A DNA stretch of 64,000 bases, taken from positions 1 through 64,000 of the forward strand of contig NZ_PIGG01000034.1 of the NCBI RefSeq assembly GCF_002924445.1, in the 5' to 3' direction. The stretch is from Minwuia thermotolerans. GTDB taxonomy: Bacteria; Pseudomonadota; Alphaproteobacteria; Minwuiales; Minwuiaceae. The notes under the pieces are model-generated. The model made no database searches, was not told where the DNA came from, and saw nothing but the letters and a program-made list of their open reading frames with translations. This document shows positions 1 through 7,348 of the stretch, in pieces (position 1 is the stretch's first letter; each line of letters starts with the position of its first letter). The position numbers were made by a program, and so were the translations under genes.

Positions 1-51
1 TTCGACATCGAGAACCCCGCATCCATCCCCGCGCGGCTGAACCGCTGCTGA
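1..51 (+). CDS. C-terminal tail of an upstream gene (partial)
   Basis: The first frame is open from the left edge and stops with TGA at 49-51, leaving the tail FDIENPASIPARLNRC. Almost every codon ends in G or C, as in the secure genes of this window, so this is probably a true C-terminus. It is too short to assign to a family. A frameshift joining it to the next reading frame near base 45 cannot be excluded. Confidence 0.4.
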   Translation, partial: FDIENPASIPARLNRC

Positions 52-92
52 TCTCCGCCGACCCGGCGGTCCGCCCGCAGACCCAGGCGGCG

Positions 93-620
93 ATGCTGGA
101 ACAGCTTCGCGCCCACGGCCTCGCCCACATGGCCGAGACCCGGCGCACCGATGCGCTCTACGGCTTCGAGGCCGAAGACGCGCTCGACGGCGGCGACGCC
201 CAGGACACGCCCCTCGATGAGGACGAGCCGGAAACGGCCGAACCGGCCGCCGAAGTCGAAGACGCCGCCCGGCCCGAGGCGGCAGCGCACGGCGACGCGG
301 CGAGCCCGGCACAGGGCGGCGAGGCATCCGACGAGGTCGAGGCCGCTGCGGTTCCCCGGGTCACGGGTGATCCGGACCTCGACCGTGTCCATCGCATGCT
401 CCGAAGCACGCCCTTTGCGCGCGCCGCGGAAGACCCGGACCGCCTGAGCGAGATCACCGCTCAGGAAGAGCGGATCGTCGGATCCTTCACCACCGTGCAG
501 ATCGAGGACCGTCTGCGGCGTCTGACGCTCCACACGCGCCGTTGGAACAGAAAATTCGTTTGGGACTCGAAAGAAAGGGATATTCCAGCGAAATTATCGA
601 CGCCGTTGTGGAAGGGATAG
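93..620 (+). CDS. Hypothetical acidic protein, 3' end probably altered
   Basis: This begins at the first ATG of a frame that is open from base 3, so the true start could lie upstream. Residues 26-90 form an Ala/Glu/Asp/Pro-rich acidic linker. Residues 94-149 look like a folded helical segment with strong third-position GC. After about base 540 the third-position bias in this frame disappears, and the last 26 residues look like chance translation. In the same interval a different frame (542-718) carries a plausible protein sequence. I read this as a gene whose native 3' end was replaced or frameshifted. No family is recognised. Confidence 0.45.
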   Translation: MLEQLRAHGLAHMAETRRTDALYGFEAEDALDGGDAQDTPLDEDEPETAEPAAEVEDAARPEAAAHGDAASPAQGGEASDEVEAAAVPRVTGDPDLDRVHRMLRSTPFARAAEDPDRLSEITAQEERIVGSFTTVQIEDRLRRLTLHTRRWNRKFVWDSKERDIPAKLSTPLWKG

Positions 621-718
621 GCACAATTCACGAATTGGATCGGAATACAGCCGTCATTGTCACTCTTGAGGCGGCGGTGGAGGCGGCCCTTATTGCTGCG
701 GAAGGCCTTTCACTTTGA
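542..718 (+). pseudogene. Short AT-richer ORF or displaced C-terminus
   Basis: From TTG 542 this frame encodes about 58 residues with a normal-looking amphipathic helical composition (LEQKIRLGLERKGYSSEI near its start) and ends at TGA 716-718. It overlaps the 3' end of the opposite-strand gene by 9 bp. There is no ribosome binding site before the TTG. Base composition drops from very GC-rich to near 50 percent at this point. It may be the remnant C-terminus of a foreign gene fused to, or shifted out of frame with, the gene at 93. Confidence 0.3.
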
Positions 719-1678
719 TTGCTTGGTACCCAGCCATTGCCCCCAGCTTTCATCCCGTTCCGCCCGTTCGAGTTCGCCAAAATCAATGCCGGGGTCTTTG
801 AGGCCATAGCCGAGGATTTCCGAATGACGCAGTATCTTTCTGGCAGTTTGTCGAGGCCCGAAAACGGTCTGAACAGTTTCCTTCTCAATTCCTTCCCGGA
901 GAGCATCCTCCTGGACGGGTTCCTTCAATCCTGATTCACCAGCCAGCCGCGTTCGATGGTTTCTGACTCGCTCATGCTCGGTGCTAAACTCGAGAGTAGC
1001 GCGTTCGAACAGCTTATTGCTGAGATATTCAATCATTTCCGCATCATCCGCGATCTTCGCAAGAATGAAGCTCTCCGATCTCGGAAATCTGGTGCGGTGA
1101 AGTGATTTTCTGAGTACCCGGCAGTAGTAGGACAAATAGTCAGCGCCAGGTGCCAGATCCATGCAGGCGTAGCGAAGCCATGAATCCACCAGTGCACGCG
1201 CCAAGTCGTGAAGATCGGCGTTGGCGCTCAACCATGCGCCACTTCCCGCATCGACCGTGACACGTGGCTCATAGAACGGCAGTGGTTGCAGAAACTCAAA
1301 AGTGAAGTTGGGCCGACCCTTGCGGCTTTCCGGGTAGATTCTGACATAGCGGCTGCGTTCGGCGTCGACGTAACACTGGTAGATGCAATCCTCAAAATGG
1401 ATGAGGGCCGTCCCATAGGGTATTCGGTGGCTTCGCTGCCATTCTCCCACCCGTCGGCACATATCGTCGAATTCGGGAATATAGACTCCCTGGAAATCCC
1501 GGAACGATCCCGGCTCGATGGCGAAGCCGCGGTAGAGCTTGACGTGATGCACGATGCCGTCGCCGTCGAGGCGCCAGTGCGTCTTGCCGACCCGCTTGAA
1601 CCCCTTCGAATCCACCGCGTCGGCGAAACCGAGTTCCGCGATCCGCTCCCAGACCGGTTTTTCCTTTTCCGCGCCCAT
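710..1678 (-). CDS. DUF4304-like protein of unknown function
   Basis: This 322-residue soluble protein has no signal peptide. Its first 100 residues (WERIAELGF..., KGFKRVGKTHWRLDGDG, then VKLYRGF) follow the layout of DUF4304 proteins: an N-terminal helix, a GFkr-type turn, then paired beta strands. The rest matches nothing I recognise. It stands alone on the minus strand. Its 3' half is clearly less GC-rich than its 5' half and than neighbouring genes, which together with the broken ORFs at its 3' edge suggests recently acquired or rearranged DNA. The family assignment is tentative. Confidence 0.5.
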   Translation of the reverse strand: MGAEKEKPVWERIAELGFADAVDSKGFKRVGKTHWRLDGDGIVHHVKLYRGFAIEPGSFRDFQGVYIPEFDDMCRRVGEWQRSHRIPYGTALIHFEDCIYQCYVDAERSRYVRIYPESRKGRPNFTFEFLQPLPFYEPRVTVDAGSGAWLSANADLHDLARALVDSWLRYACMDLAPGADYLSYYCRVLRKSLHRTRFPRSESFILAKIADDAEMIEYLSNKLFERATLEFSTEHERVRNHRTRLAGESGLKEPVQEDALREGIEKETVQTVFGPRQTARKILRHSEILGYGLKDPGIDFGELERAERDESWGQWLGTKQSK

Positions 1679-1725
1679 GGCCGCAGCATGCCAGCCGCCG
1701 TCCGTTCCGGCAATGTTCGGCGCCG

Positions 1726-2379
1726 TCAGATCTTGTCGAGCCGCCGGGTGATGGCCTCGACATCATGGAAGTCCGCCAGGATCGCCGGGTGTTCCTCGGC
1801 CATGCGGGCGAAGTAGCGCCCGAGCGGATCGGCGGCCTTGCGCATCAGGCCGCGCAGGTCGTCGCGCTCGAACAGCAGGTTGCAGGCCGCCACCATCGCC
1901 CGGTCCGGATCGACGTCGCCGGCGACCGCGGGCTGCAGCCAGCGCGCCATGATGCCGGGCACGTCGACGTCCGCCTTGCCCAGCGCCTCCAGCCCCACGG
2001 CGGCGCGGTCCGCGCCCTCGCCGACCGTCCGCAGGCGAAGCGCCTCGACCGCCACGGCCCGGTCCACCGCCATGCCGGTGCCGCGCCGGACCAGCAGGCC
2101 GAGCTCGCCCATCCAGGCCTCGTGCTCGGGATAGACCGCCGGGCATTTGGTCACGAGATCCTGAAGGAAGCTGTGCCAGTAGACGCCGCGCCGGAGATCC
2201 TCGTCCAGCAGGGCCCAGTGACGGCTGTCGACGCCGGTCACGCCGGTCAGCGCGCCGCTCGCCTCCAGCCGGGGCTGGTCGTAGCCGGCCGGCGGCAGGG
2301 GCTCGCCGAGCATCGGCCCGCAGGCCGCCAGCCACGCCATCGCCGCCGCAGCGAGCGCCGCCCGTCCCGCGCCGCTCAA
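1726..2379 (-). CDS. Predicted lipoprotein of unknown function
   Basis: The 217-residue product starts with LSGAGRAALAAAAMAWLAAC, a lipoprotein signal peptide with an LAAC lipobox (Cys20), so it is probably anchored in an envelope membrane. I chose TTG 2379 because it overlaps the stop of the MaoC-like gene as TTGA and has GGAG 8 nt upstream. An in-frame ATG at 2421 would need a 46-bp overlap and would put a longer n-region before the lipobox. The mature part is rich in helices and contains HSFLQDLVTKCPAVYPEHEAW, with no domain I recognise. It is probably cotranscribed with the dehydratase gene. Confidence 0.6.
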   Translation of the reverse strand: MSGAGRAALAAAAMAWLAACGPMLGEPLPPAGYDQPRLEASGALTGVTGVDSRHWALLDEDLRRGVYWHSFLQDLVTKCPAVYPEHEAWMGELGLLVRRGTGMAVDRAVAVEALRLRTVGEGADRAAVGLEALGKADVDVPGIMARWLQPAVAGDVDPDRAMVAACNLLFERDDLRGLMRKAADPLGRYFARMAEEHPAILADFHDVEAITRRLDKI

Positions 2380-2843
2380 GCCCCGGACTCCGCGCCGCGC
2401 GTCTTCAGTATGTGGAGGCATTCCAGGGTCATGATGGTCTCGTCGGCCTGGTTCAGCGTGTCGTGGCGCATGCGGACCGTACCCCTGTCGGGCCGGGAAC
2501 GCGAGGGGATGAGCTCGATCACCTCGCAGGCGACCCGGATGGTGTCGCCCGGCTTCAGCGGCTTCAGCCAGCGCAGGCCGTCGATCCCGGCGCCGCCCAG
2601 CGCCACGGGCTGGACGAGCTGCAGCCGGAAGAACAGCGCGAAGCTGAGGTTCAGCGTCTGGAAGCCGCTGCCGATTACCCCGCCGAAGGGGCCGTCCCCG
2701 GCCTCGTCGACATTGATATGGAAGGTCTGCGTGTCGAAGGCGCGGGCGAACTGCAGGATCTGTCCCTCCGTCACGGTCACGCTGTCGGTCACGAAGCGGT
2801 CGCCCACCCGGTAGTCGTCGAAATATCTGATCTGTCGGGTCAA
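2376..2843 (-). CDS. MaoC-like hot-dog dehydratase
   Basis: The 155-residue protein fits the single-hot-dog MaoC/R-hydratase family in length. It has the opening IRYFDDYRVGDRF and VTVTEGQILQFARAFD, where the hydratase Asp sits before a His on the following strand (QTFHIN), and a later LKPGDTIR motif. Such enzymes hydrate enoyl-CoA thioesters or act on related acyl substrates. The start is TTG 2843 with only a weak ribosome binding site. The next gene is coupled to it through a TTGA overlap. The exact substrate is not evident from context. Confidence 0.8.
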   Translation of the reverse strand: MTRQIRYFDDYRVGDRFVTDSVTVTEGQILQFARAFDTQTFHINVDEAGDGPFGGVIGSGFQTLNLSFALFFRLQLVQPVALGGAGIDGLRWLKPLKPGDTIRVACEVIELIPSRSRPDRGTVRMRHDTLNQADETIMTLECLHILKTRGAESGA

Positions 2844-2925
2844 GATTCCGCCTGCCGCTGCCCCCGTCGCGGGGCCATGCTATAGATTCTTCGACGCCGG
2901 ATCACAGGGGAAAGGACGCGACACC

Positions 2926-3957
2926 ATGGCCGACAGCACGCCGTTCGAACTGCAGCACTGCCTGCTCGACGAATCCGAGATCCTGCCCATGCTGGAGGGC
3001 CGGCGGCGGAAGGCCGGCGGCCGTGTCATGGACCCGAAGGCGCAGGTGGTCGCCGATTTCTCGAATTCGGTGCGCGTGCCGCCGGAGGCCGTGCCGCTGC
3101 CGGATCTGCGCAAGCAGTTGCTGACCCTTGTCGGCCTGCTGGACGTGCCGGCGCCGGAACTCCACCAGATCCGCGATATCCGCGCGCCGGGCGGCGACGG
3201 CGAGATCGCCGCGCGGGTCTACCGCCCCTCCGCCGGCGCGGAGAAGCTGCCGGTGCTGGCCTTCTTCCACGGCGGCGGCTGGGTCCAGGGCGACCTGGAC
3301 AGTCACCACGGTCTCTGCGCGCGCCTCGCGCTCTGGTCCGGCGCAATGGTCGTTTCCTTCGACTACCGACTGGCGCCGGAGCACCCGTTCCCCGCTGGCG
3401 TCGAGGACTGCCTGGCCGCCTATCGCTGGCTGCGCGGCAACGCCGGGGACCTGGGCGGCGATCCGGCGCGGGTCGCCGTGGGCGGCGATTCGGCCGGCGG
3501 CAACCTGTCGATCGTGGTCAGCCAGCAGGCCGCGAAGTCGGGCGAGACGCCGCCGGACTTCCAGCTTCTGATCTACCCGGCGACCGACTTCGCCATGGAC
3601 ACGGCCTCCCACGCCGAGTTCGAGCAGGGCGCGATCATCCCGCGCGACCGCATCCTCTGGTACATGAAGCAGTATCTTGCCGACGAACGGGCGAAGGCCG
3701 ACACCCGCGCCTCGCCGATCCGCATGGCCGACCTGCAAGGGCAGCCACCGGCGCTGGTCCAGACCGCCGGGTTCGATCCGCTCCGCGACGAGGCGAAGGC
3801 CTATGCCGACCGGCTGGCGGCGGCGGGGGTCGACGTCACCTACCACGAATATCCCGGCCAGATTCACGGCTTCATGATGCTGGCGAAGGCTATTCCGCAG
3901 GGCCTCGCGGCCACGCGCGAGGCGGCGGACTACATGCGCCGCCAGTGGTCGCTGTGA
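2926..3957 (+). CDS. HSL-family alpha/beta hydrolase (esterase)
   Basis: The 343-residue protein is a hormone-sensitive-lipase type carboxylesterase. It has the oxyanion-hole motif HGGG at 115-118, the nucleophile elbow GDSAGG at 187-192 (Ser189), the acid Asp284 in AGFDPLRDE and the catalytic His314 in GQIHGF. There is no signal peptide, so it should be cytoplasmic and hydrolyse short-chain acyl esters. The start ATG has GGAAAGGA about 10 nt upstream. It is divergent from the MaoC-like gene and convergent with the Nudix gene. Confidence 0.9.
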   Translation: MADSTPFELQHCLLDESEILPMLEGRRRKAGGRVMDPKAQVVADFSNSVRVPPEAVPLPDLRKQLLTLVGLLDVPAPELHQIRDIRAPGGDGEIAARVYRPSAGAEKLPVLAFFHGGGWVQGDLDSHHGLCARLALWSGAMVVSFDYRLAPEHPFPAGVEDCLAAYRWLRGNAGDLGGDPARVAVGGDSAGGNLSIVVSQQAAKSGETPPDFQLLIYPATDFAMDTASHAEFEQGAIIPRDRILWYMKQYLADERAKADTRASPIRMADLQGQPPALVQTAGFDPLRDEAKAYADRLAAAGVDVTYHEYPGQIHGFMMLAKAIPQGLAATREAADYMRRQWSL

Positions 3958-3961
3958 ATTG

Positions 3962-3990
3962 CTGAAACCGGCGCGCGCCCGGTTCAGCGG
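3962..3990. terminator. Hairpin between convergent genes
   Basis: The arms CTGAAACCGG and CCCGGTTCAG form an imperfect stem around a GC-rich loop between two convergent genes. It overlaps the Nudix stop codon. There is no T-tract, so termination activity is inferred from position only. Confidence 0.4.
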
Positions 3991-4472
3991 CGGCTTTCGA
4001 GATAGCGCCGCGCCGGTCCGAACAGCGCCATTCGCGCCGCTTCCTCGGGGCTTGCCCACAGTGCTTCGGCGATCTCGACCGGATCGATGACCAGCGCCGG
4101 CCGGGCCTCCAGCTCGATCTCGTGTACCTCGACGACGTCGCGGCGGAACCCGTAGCGCAGCACCTCGCGCCCGGCCATCCGCAGACGCTCTTCCGCGACG
4201 GTCACGCCGGTCTCCTCGGCCAGTTCCCGCGCCGCGGCCCGGACATAGGTCTCGCCGGCCTGGCGGCGGCCGCCTGGCAGCGTGTGGTAGCGGTTGTAGG
4301 AATTGCGGACCAGCAGGATGTGGCCATCGCACCAGACCGCCGCCATGGCGCCGTCCAGCGGCGGGAAGGGCAGGAGACGCAGCCCCGCCCGGGCGGCCCA
4401 GGCGAAGCGGTAGGCGGTGCGCAACGCGCGTATCCTGACCCTGTCCGTACCGGCCGCATCCTGACGGTCCAT
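3984..4472 (-). CDS. Nudix hydrolase
   Basis: The 162-residue protein carries a complete Nudix box at residues 68-90 that satisfies G-x5-E-x7-RE-x2-EE-x-G-V (Gly68, Glu74, Arg82-Glu83, Glu86-Glu87, Gly89). It should hydrolyse a nucleoside diphosphate linked to another moiety in a metal-dependent way. The substrate cannot be deduced. The gene begins 4 nt downstream of the histidine-kinase stop codon on the same strand, so it may be the last gene of the two-component operon. Confidence 0.88.
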   Translation of the reverse strand: MDRQDAAGTDRVRIRALRTAYRFAWAARAGLRLLPFPPLDGAMAAVWCDGHILLVRNSYNRYHTLPGGRRQAGETYVRAAARELAEETGVTVAEERLRMAGREVLRYGFRRDVVEVHEIELEARPALVIDPVEIAEALWASPEEAARMALFGPARRYLESRR

Positions 4473-4476
4473 CGGG

Positions 4477-5850
4477 CTACGCCGGTCCGGCCGGCAGCGG
4501 CAGGCGCGCCGTGGCCATCAGTCCGCCGCGGGCGCGGTTGGCGATGGTCAGGTCGCCGCCCAGCCGCCGGAAGACGTCGCGCGCCAGGGCCAGGCCCAGG
4601 CCCGTGCCGCCGGTGTCGCGGCTGCGCGAGGTCTCCACGCGGTAGAAGGGCTGGAAGACCTTCTCCAGCTCCGCCTCCGGCAGGCCCGGTCCGTCGTCGG
4701 CCACGGTCAGCACGGCGTCGTGGTCGGTATGCCAGATGCGGATTTCGGCATTGCCGCCATAGCGGACTGCGTTGTCGATCAGGTTGCCGACGGCGCGCTT
4801 CAGGGCCACGGGTCGGCCGTTCACGGCCAGGCGCGCAGGTCCTTCGAAGCGGACGTCGTCATCGCGCCAGTCTTCGGCCATGTCGCGCACCAGAGAAACC
4901 AGATCCAGCCGCACGACCGGCTCGTTGGCCTGGTCGCCGCGCACGAAGCCCAGCGCCGCGTCGACCATCATCTGCATGTCGTCGATATCGCGTTCGGCCT
5001 TGCGCTGCTGTTCGGCATCGTCGATGAACTCGGCCCGCAGCCGAAGCCGCGTCAGCATGGTCTTCAGGTCGTGACTCAGCGCCGCCAGCATCAGCGTGCG
5101 GTCGTCGACCAGGCGCTTGATGCGCTGCTGCATGGTGTTGAAGGCGCGCGCGGTCTTCTTGAGTTCGCGCGAGCCGCGCTCGGGCAGCGGCGTCGCGTCG
5201 ACGTCCAGGCCGAGGCGGTCGGCGGCGGCGGCCAGGCTGCGCAGGGGCCGCGTCGCGCGGTGCGCCGCCCAGACCGAAAAGAACCCGATGACAAGCATCA
5301 TGCAGAGCACCCAGAAGGCGCTGCGCAGGGCCCAGCGGAGCGAGGTGAGATCGGTCGCCAGCGTGGCGTGCAGCCACTGGCCGTCGGCCAGCGTGGTGGC
5401 GACGATCAGCTTCCTGCGGCTTGGGAACAGATCGGGGTCGTCGGAACGCGGCCGGCGACCGAACAGCGGCCGGTCCCATTCGCCGACCCTGGACATCATC
5501 ATCGGCCGGTCGCCGAGACCGCTGAGCAGGTCGCGCGCATGCCGCATGGCGTGGCGGTCTTCCATCAGTTCCTCGTCCGGCGGCGGCGGGCCGTCCTTCA
5601 GTTCGATGCGCATGGTCGGTCCCGACGCGGCGCGGATCAGCGCCGGCCGTTCCGCCGCCGGCAGCCGGTCGAGCAGCCGGACGACGTTGTCGATGCGCCG
5701 CGCCGCCGAATTGGCGAACAGGTGCGTCGCCGCGTCGGCGCGGTCCTTGACGTACCAGCCCACAGAGAGCCCCAGGGCCAGCAGCATCAGCAGCATCAGG
5801 ATCATGGCCAGACGCGCGGCGATGCCGCCCTCGCGGAATGGCCTCAGCAT
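4477..5850 (-). CDS. Sensor histidine kinase (EnvZ/RstB type)
   Basis: The 457-residue membrane kinase has TM1 at about 14-33, a periplasmic domain at 34-175 containing a poly-Pro/acidic stretch (GPPPPDEE), TM2 at about 176-195, a HAMP linker, a DHp domain with His260, and an HATPase_c domain with the N-box NLIDN at 357-361, DDGPGL at 385-390 and GTGLGL at 415-420. The H-box reads SHDLKTMLTRL: the proline that normally follows the Thr (HDLRTPLTRL) is Met here. It overlaps the response-regulator gene by 7 bp, so the two form one operon. The divergent Spy-like gene suggests envelope-stress sensing. Confidence 0.92.
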   Translation of the reverse strand: MLRPFREGGIAARLAMILMLLMLLALGLSVGWYVKDRADAATHLFANSAARRIDNVVRLLDRLPAAERPALIRAASGPTMRIELKDGPPPPDEELMEDRHAMRHARDLLSGLGDRPMMMSRVGEWDRPLFGRRPRSDDPDLFPSRRKLIVATTLADGQWLHATLATDLTSLRWALRSAFWVLCMMLVIGFFSVWAAHRATRPLRSLAAAADRLGLDVDATPLPERGSRELKKTARAFNTMQQRIKRLVDDRTLMLAALSHDLKTMLTRLRLRAEFIDDAEQQRKAERDIDDMQMMVDAALGFVRGDQANEPVVRLDLVSLVRDMAEDWRDDDVRFEGPARLAVNGRPVALKRAVGNLIDNAVRYGGNAEIRIWHTDHDAVLTVADDGPGLPEAELEKVFQPFYRVETSRSRDTGGTGLGLALARDVFRRLGGDLTIANRARGGLMATARLPLPAGPA

Positions 5851-6566
5851 GGGCTGACGTCCGCAGCGAAGTAGTAGCCGCCATGGCGCACGGTCTTGAT
5901 CAGGCGCGGCGTCTTCGGATCCTCGCCCAGCTTGCGGCGCAGCCGGCTGAGCGCGACGTCGACCGAACGGTCCAGCGGTCCCAGCACCCGCCCGGAGGTC
6001 AGATCGGCGAGCTGGTCGCGGCTGAGAATCTGCTGCGGCCGTTCGACGAAGGCCTCCAGCAGGTCGAACTCGCCCGAGGTCAGGGTGACCAGCGTCCCCT
6101 CCTCGTCACGCAGCTCCCGGGTTCGGAGGTCGATCTGCCAGCTCTCGAAACGCAGCTTGCGCGCGCGCGTGCCGTCGTCCGTCCGGTCCGGCGCATCCCC
6201 GCCCCGGCGGAGCACGGCGCGTATGCGCGCCAGCAGTTCGCGCGGGTTGAACGGCTTCGGCAGGTAGTCGTCGGCGCCGATCTCCAGGCCCACGATGCGG
6301 TCCGCTTCCTCGCCCAGCGCGGTCAGCATCAGGATGGGAATGCCCGACTCCTGGCGCAGGCGGCGGCAGATGGCGAGGCCGTCCTCGCCGGGCATCATCA
6401 GGTCCAGCACCAGCAGGTCGAACCGGCCGCCGGCGAGATGGCGATCCATCTCCCGTCCGTCGGCGGCGGTGTCGACGCGGAAGTCGTGGCGGCTCAGAAA
6501 CTTCGCCAGCAGATCACGGATCTCCCGGTCGTCGTCGACGATGAGGATATGTGGCTTGCGCTGCAT
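5844..6566 (-). CDS. OmpR-family response regulator
   Basis: The 240-residue protein has an N-terminal receiver domain with the acidic pocket Asp11-Asp13, phosphoacceptor Asp55 (LVLDLMMPG) and Lys104 (YLPKPF). A C-terminal winged helix follows, with DRSVDVALSRLRRKL and a KTVRHGGYYF wing. It is the first gene of an operon with the downstream kinase. The likely binding site lies 45-87 bp upstream of its start in the divergent promoter region (6611-6653), so autoregulation together with control of the Spy-like gene is likely. Confidence 0.95.
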   Translation of the reverse strand: MQRKPHILIVDDDREIRDLLAKFLSRHDFRVDTAADGREMDRHLAGGRFDLLVLDLMMPGEDGLAICRRLRQESGIPILMLTALGEEADRIVGLEIGADDYLPKPFNPRELLARIRAVLRRGGDAPDRTDDGTRARKLRFESWQIDLRTRELRDEEGTLVTLTSGEFDLLEAFVERPQQILSRDQLADLTSGRVLGPLDRSVDVALSRLRRKLGEDPKTPRLIKTVRHGGYYFAADVSPC

Positions 6567-6610
6567 GGCCCCGATTTATAACGCCCGAGCGGCGGCGGCG
6601 CGGCTTTTTC

Positions 6611-6653
6611 GTAACCGAAGGTAACGGCGGCGGCCCCGGTTACCGGCGGTTAC
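6611..6653. promoter_or_regulatory. Symmetric double direct-repeat operator
   Basis: GTAAC occurs at 6611-6615 and 6621-6625, exactly one helical turn apart. Its reverse complement GTTAC occurs at 6639-6643 and 6649-6653 with the same 10-bp step. The four half-sites are perfectly symmetric about base 6632. OmpR-family regulators bind tandem direct repeats with a 10-11 bp period, and this array sits between the regulator gene and its divergent neighbour. It is therefore the probable binding site of this regulator. Confidence 0.7.
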
Positions 6654-6749
6654 ACACCGTTGCTCCCGGCGGGTCGCGGACGGGGGCGCGGGACCGTAGA
6701 TCGGGATTGTCGACCGTATCCGGGCAACGCCCGACAGAGGAGAGCACCG

Positions 6750-7262
6750 ATGAAGACCCGCATGAAGATCCTGCTGATCAGCGCCGCTTCCGCGATTGGC
6801 GTCGCGGCCGGCGCCGCCGGCATCGCCGCCGCCACCTCGGACGGCGCCTTCAGCCATGCCGGCTGGGGCAAGCACCGCGGCGCCGAACTGGTCTGCAGCC
6901 AGGGCGAGGAGCGGCTGGAAGACGTGGTCGCCTTCGCCCGTTTCCGCCTCGACATCCGCGACGACCAGATGACCGAATGGACCGCCTTCGCCGAGGCGGT
7001 GCGCACCGGCGGGGACGAACTGCTGACGACCTGCGAGCGGCTCGATGCCCTGCATGAAGGCGATGCGCCGGCCCGGCTGGCCGAGGTGGAGATGCTGATG
7101 GAGAAGGCGCTGGGCGCGACGCGCCGCATCCGGGGCGCCTTCGATCCGCTCTACGCCGCTCTGGACGAGGAGCAGCGCGCCACCGTCGAGCGCCTGACCC
7201 GCCATCGTCACGGCCGCCACCACGGCTACGGCGGCGGCGAGACGGAAGAGAAGAAGGGCTGA
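6750..7262 (+). CDS. Spy/CpxP-like LTXXQ periplasmic protein
   Basis: The 170-residue protein starts with a Sec signal peptide (KTRMKILLISAASAIGVAAG, with cleavage probably near AAA-TSDG). The mature part is all-helical, with an LTXXQ-type segment (LDIRDDQMTEW) and a second turn, LDEEQRATVERL, as in Spy/CpxP envelope chaperones. The C-terminus is His-rich (RHRHGRHHGYGG), which could bind metal. The ATG at 6750 has AGAGGAGAG just upstream. Its position opposite an OmpR/EnvZ-type system, with the symmetric operator between, matches the known cpxP/spy arrangement and suggests it is a target of that system. Confidence 0.7.
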   Translation: MKTRMKILLISAASAIGVAAGAAGIAAATSDGAFSHAGWGKHRGAELVCSQGEERLEDVVAFARFRLDIRDDQMTEWTAFAEAVRTGGDELLTTCERLDALHEGDAPARLAEVEMLMEKALGATRRIRGAFDPLYAALDEEQRATVERLTRHRHGRHHGYGGGETEEKKG

Positions 7263-7348
7263 TCCGGCACCGGCGGACCGGTCCTTACCGGCTCTGCTTT
7301 CCGGTCTATAGTGCCCGCTCTGCGCGACCGGAAGGCGGGGTCTTTCTT

